From NCBI RefSeq assembly GCF_030373445.1, contig NZ_JAUCYU010000006.1, positions 186,001 to 250,000 on the forward strand: 64,000 nucleotides of DNA, written 5' to 3'. Made by a program: the position numbers and the translations under genes. The notes below the pieces were generated by a model. It saw only the letters and a list, made by a program, of their open reading frames with translations. It was not told where the DNA came from and made no database searches. This document shows, one piece after another, positions 62,597 to 64,000 of this stretch; the stretch's first letter is position 1, and each line of letters begins with the position of its first letter. This stretch comes from Roseovarius sp. (GTDB lineage: Bacteria > Pseudomonadota > Alphaproteobacteria > Rhodobacterales > Rhodobacteraceae).

Positions 62597-63640
62597 TTAC
62601 CCCGGCCGGCCGGCCCCCATTTGCCCCAGTTCGGGCGTGTAAAGCCGGTAGATACCCCGCCCCGCCGCCTTGGCCGCGTATAGCGCGGTGTCGGCGTCAT
62701 GCATCATCCGTACCGGGTCGAGCGGGTCATATCCCCGGCTCAGGCTCGCGCCGATGCTGGCCGACACCGTCAGCCGCCGGTCGCCGTAAGGTATCGGCCG
62801 GGCGATTTCCCCGATCAGGCGGTGCGCCAGGTCGGCCACCGCCTCGGTCCGCGACTGCTCGGGCAGGACCAACAGGAACTCGTCCCCGCCGATGCGGATC
62901 AGCGTGTCGCGGTCGCGTGTGCCGCTCGTCAGCCGGCAGGCCACGGCCTGCAGCACCGCGTCTCCTGCGGCATGGCCAAAGGTGTCGTTCACGCCCTTGA
63001 AGTGGTCGAGGTCGAGATGCATCAGGGCGAAATCCGCCCGCGTCTCGGCCATGCGCGTCAGCACCGGCTCCAGCGCGCGGCGGTTGCGCAGCCCGGTCAG
63101 CTTGTCGGTCACCGACGCCTCCAGCGCCTCGATCCGCGCGCCGTCGAGCCGGGTGTTCAGCCGACGCAACTCCTCCATCGCGGCCGATTTCGCCTCGACG
63201 AGGTAGAGCATCTCGATGGCCAGGTCGGTGGCCGCGAAATCGGCGCTGGTCAGGGCGAAATCCCGCACCGCGTCGACGATCGAGATGCCGAAGGACAGGT
63301 TCAGCACCGCGCCCGCCGGCGCTTCGCCGCCCGCCCCCGCCTCCGACGGCAACGGCACCAGCACGCCCTTCAGCTCGGTCCGCGGCGGCATGCGCAGCGC
63401 GAAGTGCAGCTTCCGTCCCGCCAGCGCCAGCAGGGCCTCCATCCGGTCCGAGGCGCGGGGGCGGCGCAGGTCCAGGAGCTCGGCCAGGTGCATCCCTTCC
63501 GGCGCGCCGCCGGGGCTCAGCTTGCGCATGGCCGGGCCGGCGTGGCGGATATGCCCCGTGCCATCCAGCAGCAGGTGCATCGGGCAGAGCGTGTCGAGCA
63601 CCGCGCCAAGCTTCACAGAGTCCAGCGCCACGAAACTCAT
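62597..63640 (-). CDS. HNOBA-like sensor plus GGDEF diguanylate cyclase
   Basis: The 347 residues have an N-terminal region (about 10-170) resembling the H-NOX-associated (HNOBA) domain: PMHLLLDGTGHIRHAGPAMR, ELLDLRRPRA and LSFGISIVDAVRDFALTSAD. A coiled helix follows (about 150-175) and then a GGDEF domain (about 180-340) with the active-site IRIGGDEFLLVL and DLDHFKGVNDTFGHAAGD. It is predicted to synthesise c-di-GMP under control of the H-NOX protein, whose gene overlaps it by 4 bp (ATGA). An RxxD inhibitory site is not apparent directly before GGDEF. Confidence 0.85.
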   Translation of the reverse strand: MSFVALDSVKLGAVLDTLCPMHLLLDGTGHIRHAGPAMRKLSPGGAPEGMHLAELLDLRRPRASDRMEALLALAGRKLHFALRMPPRTELKGVLVPLPSEAGAGGEAPAGAVLNLSFGISIVDAVRDFALTSADFAATDLAIEMLYLVEAKSAAMEELRRLNTRLDGARIEALEASVTDKLTGLRNRRALEPVLTRMAETRADFALMHLDLDHFKGVNDTFGHAAGDAVLQAVACRLTSGTRDRDTLIRIGGDEFLLVLPEQSRTEAVADLAHRLIGEIARPIPYGDRRLTVSASIGASLSRGYDPLDPVRMMHDADTALYAAKAAGRGIYRLYTPELGQMGAGRPG

Positions 63641-64000
63641 GGCGCCCGCGCCCCGAGGTCGAAACGCCGGCCCTCGGCAAAGGACGCCTCCAGCAGCATG
63701 ATCGCGATGATCTCGCGCCCCGGGCTTGCGCCCATGTGCTCCATCACCACCAGCGCGCCGTAATCATCCGCCATCGCCCGCAACAGGCCCACCATCACGT
63801 GCCCGAACCACGGCTTGCCCGCCCCTTCCGTGCGCACCACGAAGCTGAACGACCGCGCCCCGTGCTCGCGCAGCTCCATCTGCGGCAGCTCCAGCTCCGG
63901 CACCGCCAGCCTGACCCGCGCGGGCAGGTCGTCCAGCGAAAGAAGGAAATCGACGAACCCGGTCCCCCCGAAGCGCAGCAGCCGGCGAAGCGCCCCGGTC
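63637..64000 (-). CDS. H-NOX (heme nitric-oxide binding) domain protein, cut by the window edge
   Basis: Only the C-terminal ~121 residues are visible; the start and the heme-ligand His lie beyond 64000. The visible part, with LLRFGGTGFVDFLLSLDDLP, LELPQMELREHGARSFSF, WFGHVMVGLLRAMADDYGAL and REIIAIMLLEAS, fits the C-terminal half of bacterial H-NOX proteins, which sense NO (or O2) via heme and regulate a partner cyclase. I do not see an intact YxSxR heme-propionate motif in the expected place (SFSFVVRTEG instead). The stop overlaps the start of the GGDEF gene. Confidence 0.7.
   Translation of the reverse strand, partial: TGALRRLLRFGGTGFVDFLLSLDDLPARVRLAVPELELPQMELREHGARSFSFVVRTEGAGKPWFGHVMVGLLRAMADDYGALVVMEHMGASPGREIIAIMLLEASFAEGRRFDLGARAP

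Overview
This window is high-GC chromosomal DNA from an alphaproteobacterium of the Rhodobacterales (Roseobacter/Paracoccus-like). The evidence is the protein family content (TRAP transporter, aa3 oxidase, PtsP next to LysC, GatCA, H-NOX next to a GGDEF protein), a SAM/SAH-type riboswitch in front of metK (a class known essentially from this order), and FnrL-like and CtrA-like sites. I see no insertion sequence, prophage, conjugation gene or CRISPR array. Genes are almost all core or household functions, packed on both strands.

Layout. 1-3.5 kb: TRAP transporter permeases and a DMT exporter. 3.6-7.2 kb: a palindrome cluster, tRNA-Leu(GAG), a secreted peptidoglycan-binding protein, lipB and a small HdeA-like periplasmic protein. 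7.4-10.2 kb: ctaD with an FnrL-like box, and a Tat-exported metallo-beta-lactamase-fold protein. 10.8-17.2 kb: folB-folP, a second DMT exporter, ilvC divergent from two overlapping Lrp-type regulators, and a class V aminotransferase. 17.2-22.7 kb: an M50-like membrane protease, a UbiH-type hydroxylase, a HAD nucleotidase, a GntR regulator and a large membrane glycosyltransferase. 22.8-28.6 kb: carA, yqeY, the cupin-dtd-DUF2244 operon, a GlxA-type regulator, an rRNA pseudouridine synthase and tadA. 28.7-33.8 kb: a UPF0173 hydrolase, a ceramidase-like membrane protein, gatCA, a lipoprotein, an amidase and rnpB. 34-37.5 kb: an M24 peptidase related to DddP, argE and trmB. 37.7-44 kb: the minus-strand run OmpA-like, lipoprotein, phoH, ybeY, corC, lnt and riboswitch-metK. 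44.2-48.5 kb: miaB, a putative glycosyltransferase, a PAP2 enzyme and ribE. 48.6-53.2 kb: a capsule export set (kpsS, a Wza/KpsD-like lipoprotein, kpsC) without its ABC transporter. 53.6-58.1 kb: lysC-ptsP and a small gene with CtrA-like sites. 58.1-64 kb: EcsC, GNAT, flavin reductase, TPR protein, UDP-sugar epimerase, and an H-NOX/diguanylate cyclase pair cut by the window edge.

The least explained content is non-coding. (i) Three copies (2.4, 10.3 and 53.3 kb) of a 138-182 bp element have 17-bp terminal inverted repeats. (ii) An 83-bp block, identical at 10.6 and 53.5 kb and recognisable at 24.65 kb, carries four 11-bp units. (iii) A family of paired perfect palindromes occurs at five intergenic sites. 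(iv) A 37-bp sequence is identical at 6.66 and 57.21 kb. These look like families of small intergenic repeats.

Surface polysaccharide and second-messenger genes recur: a glycosyltransferase with an MshEN-like N-terminus and a CtrA-like site, the Kps genes, the epimerase, and the GGDEF protein. This suggests, but does not show, c-di-GMP/CtrA control of envelope polysaccharide.
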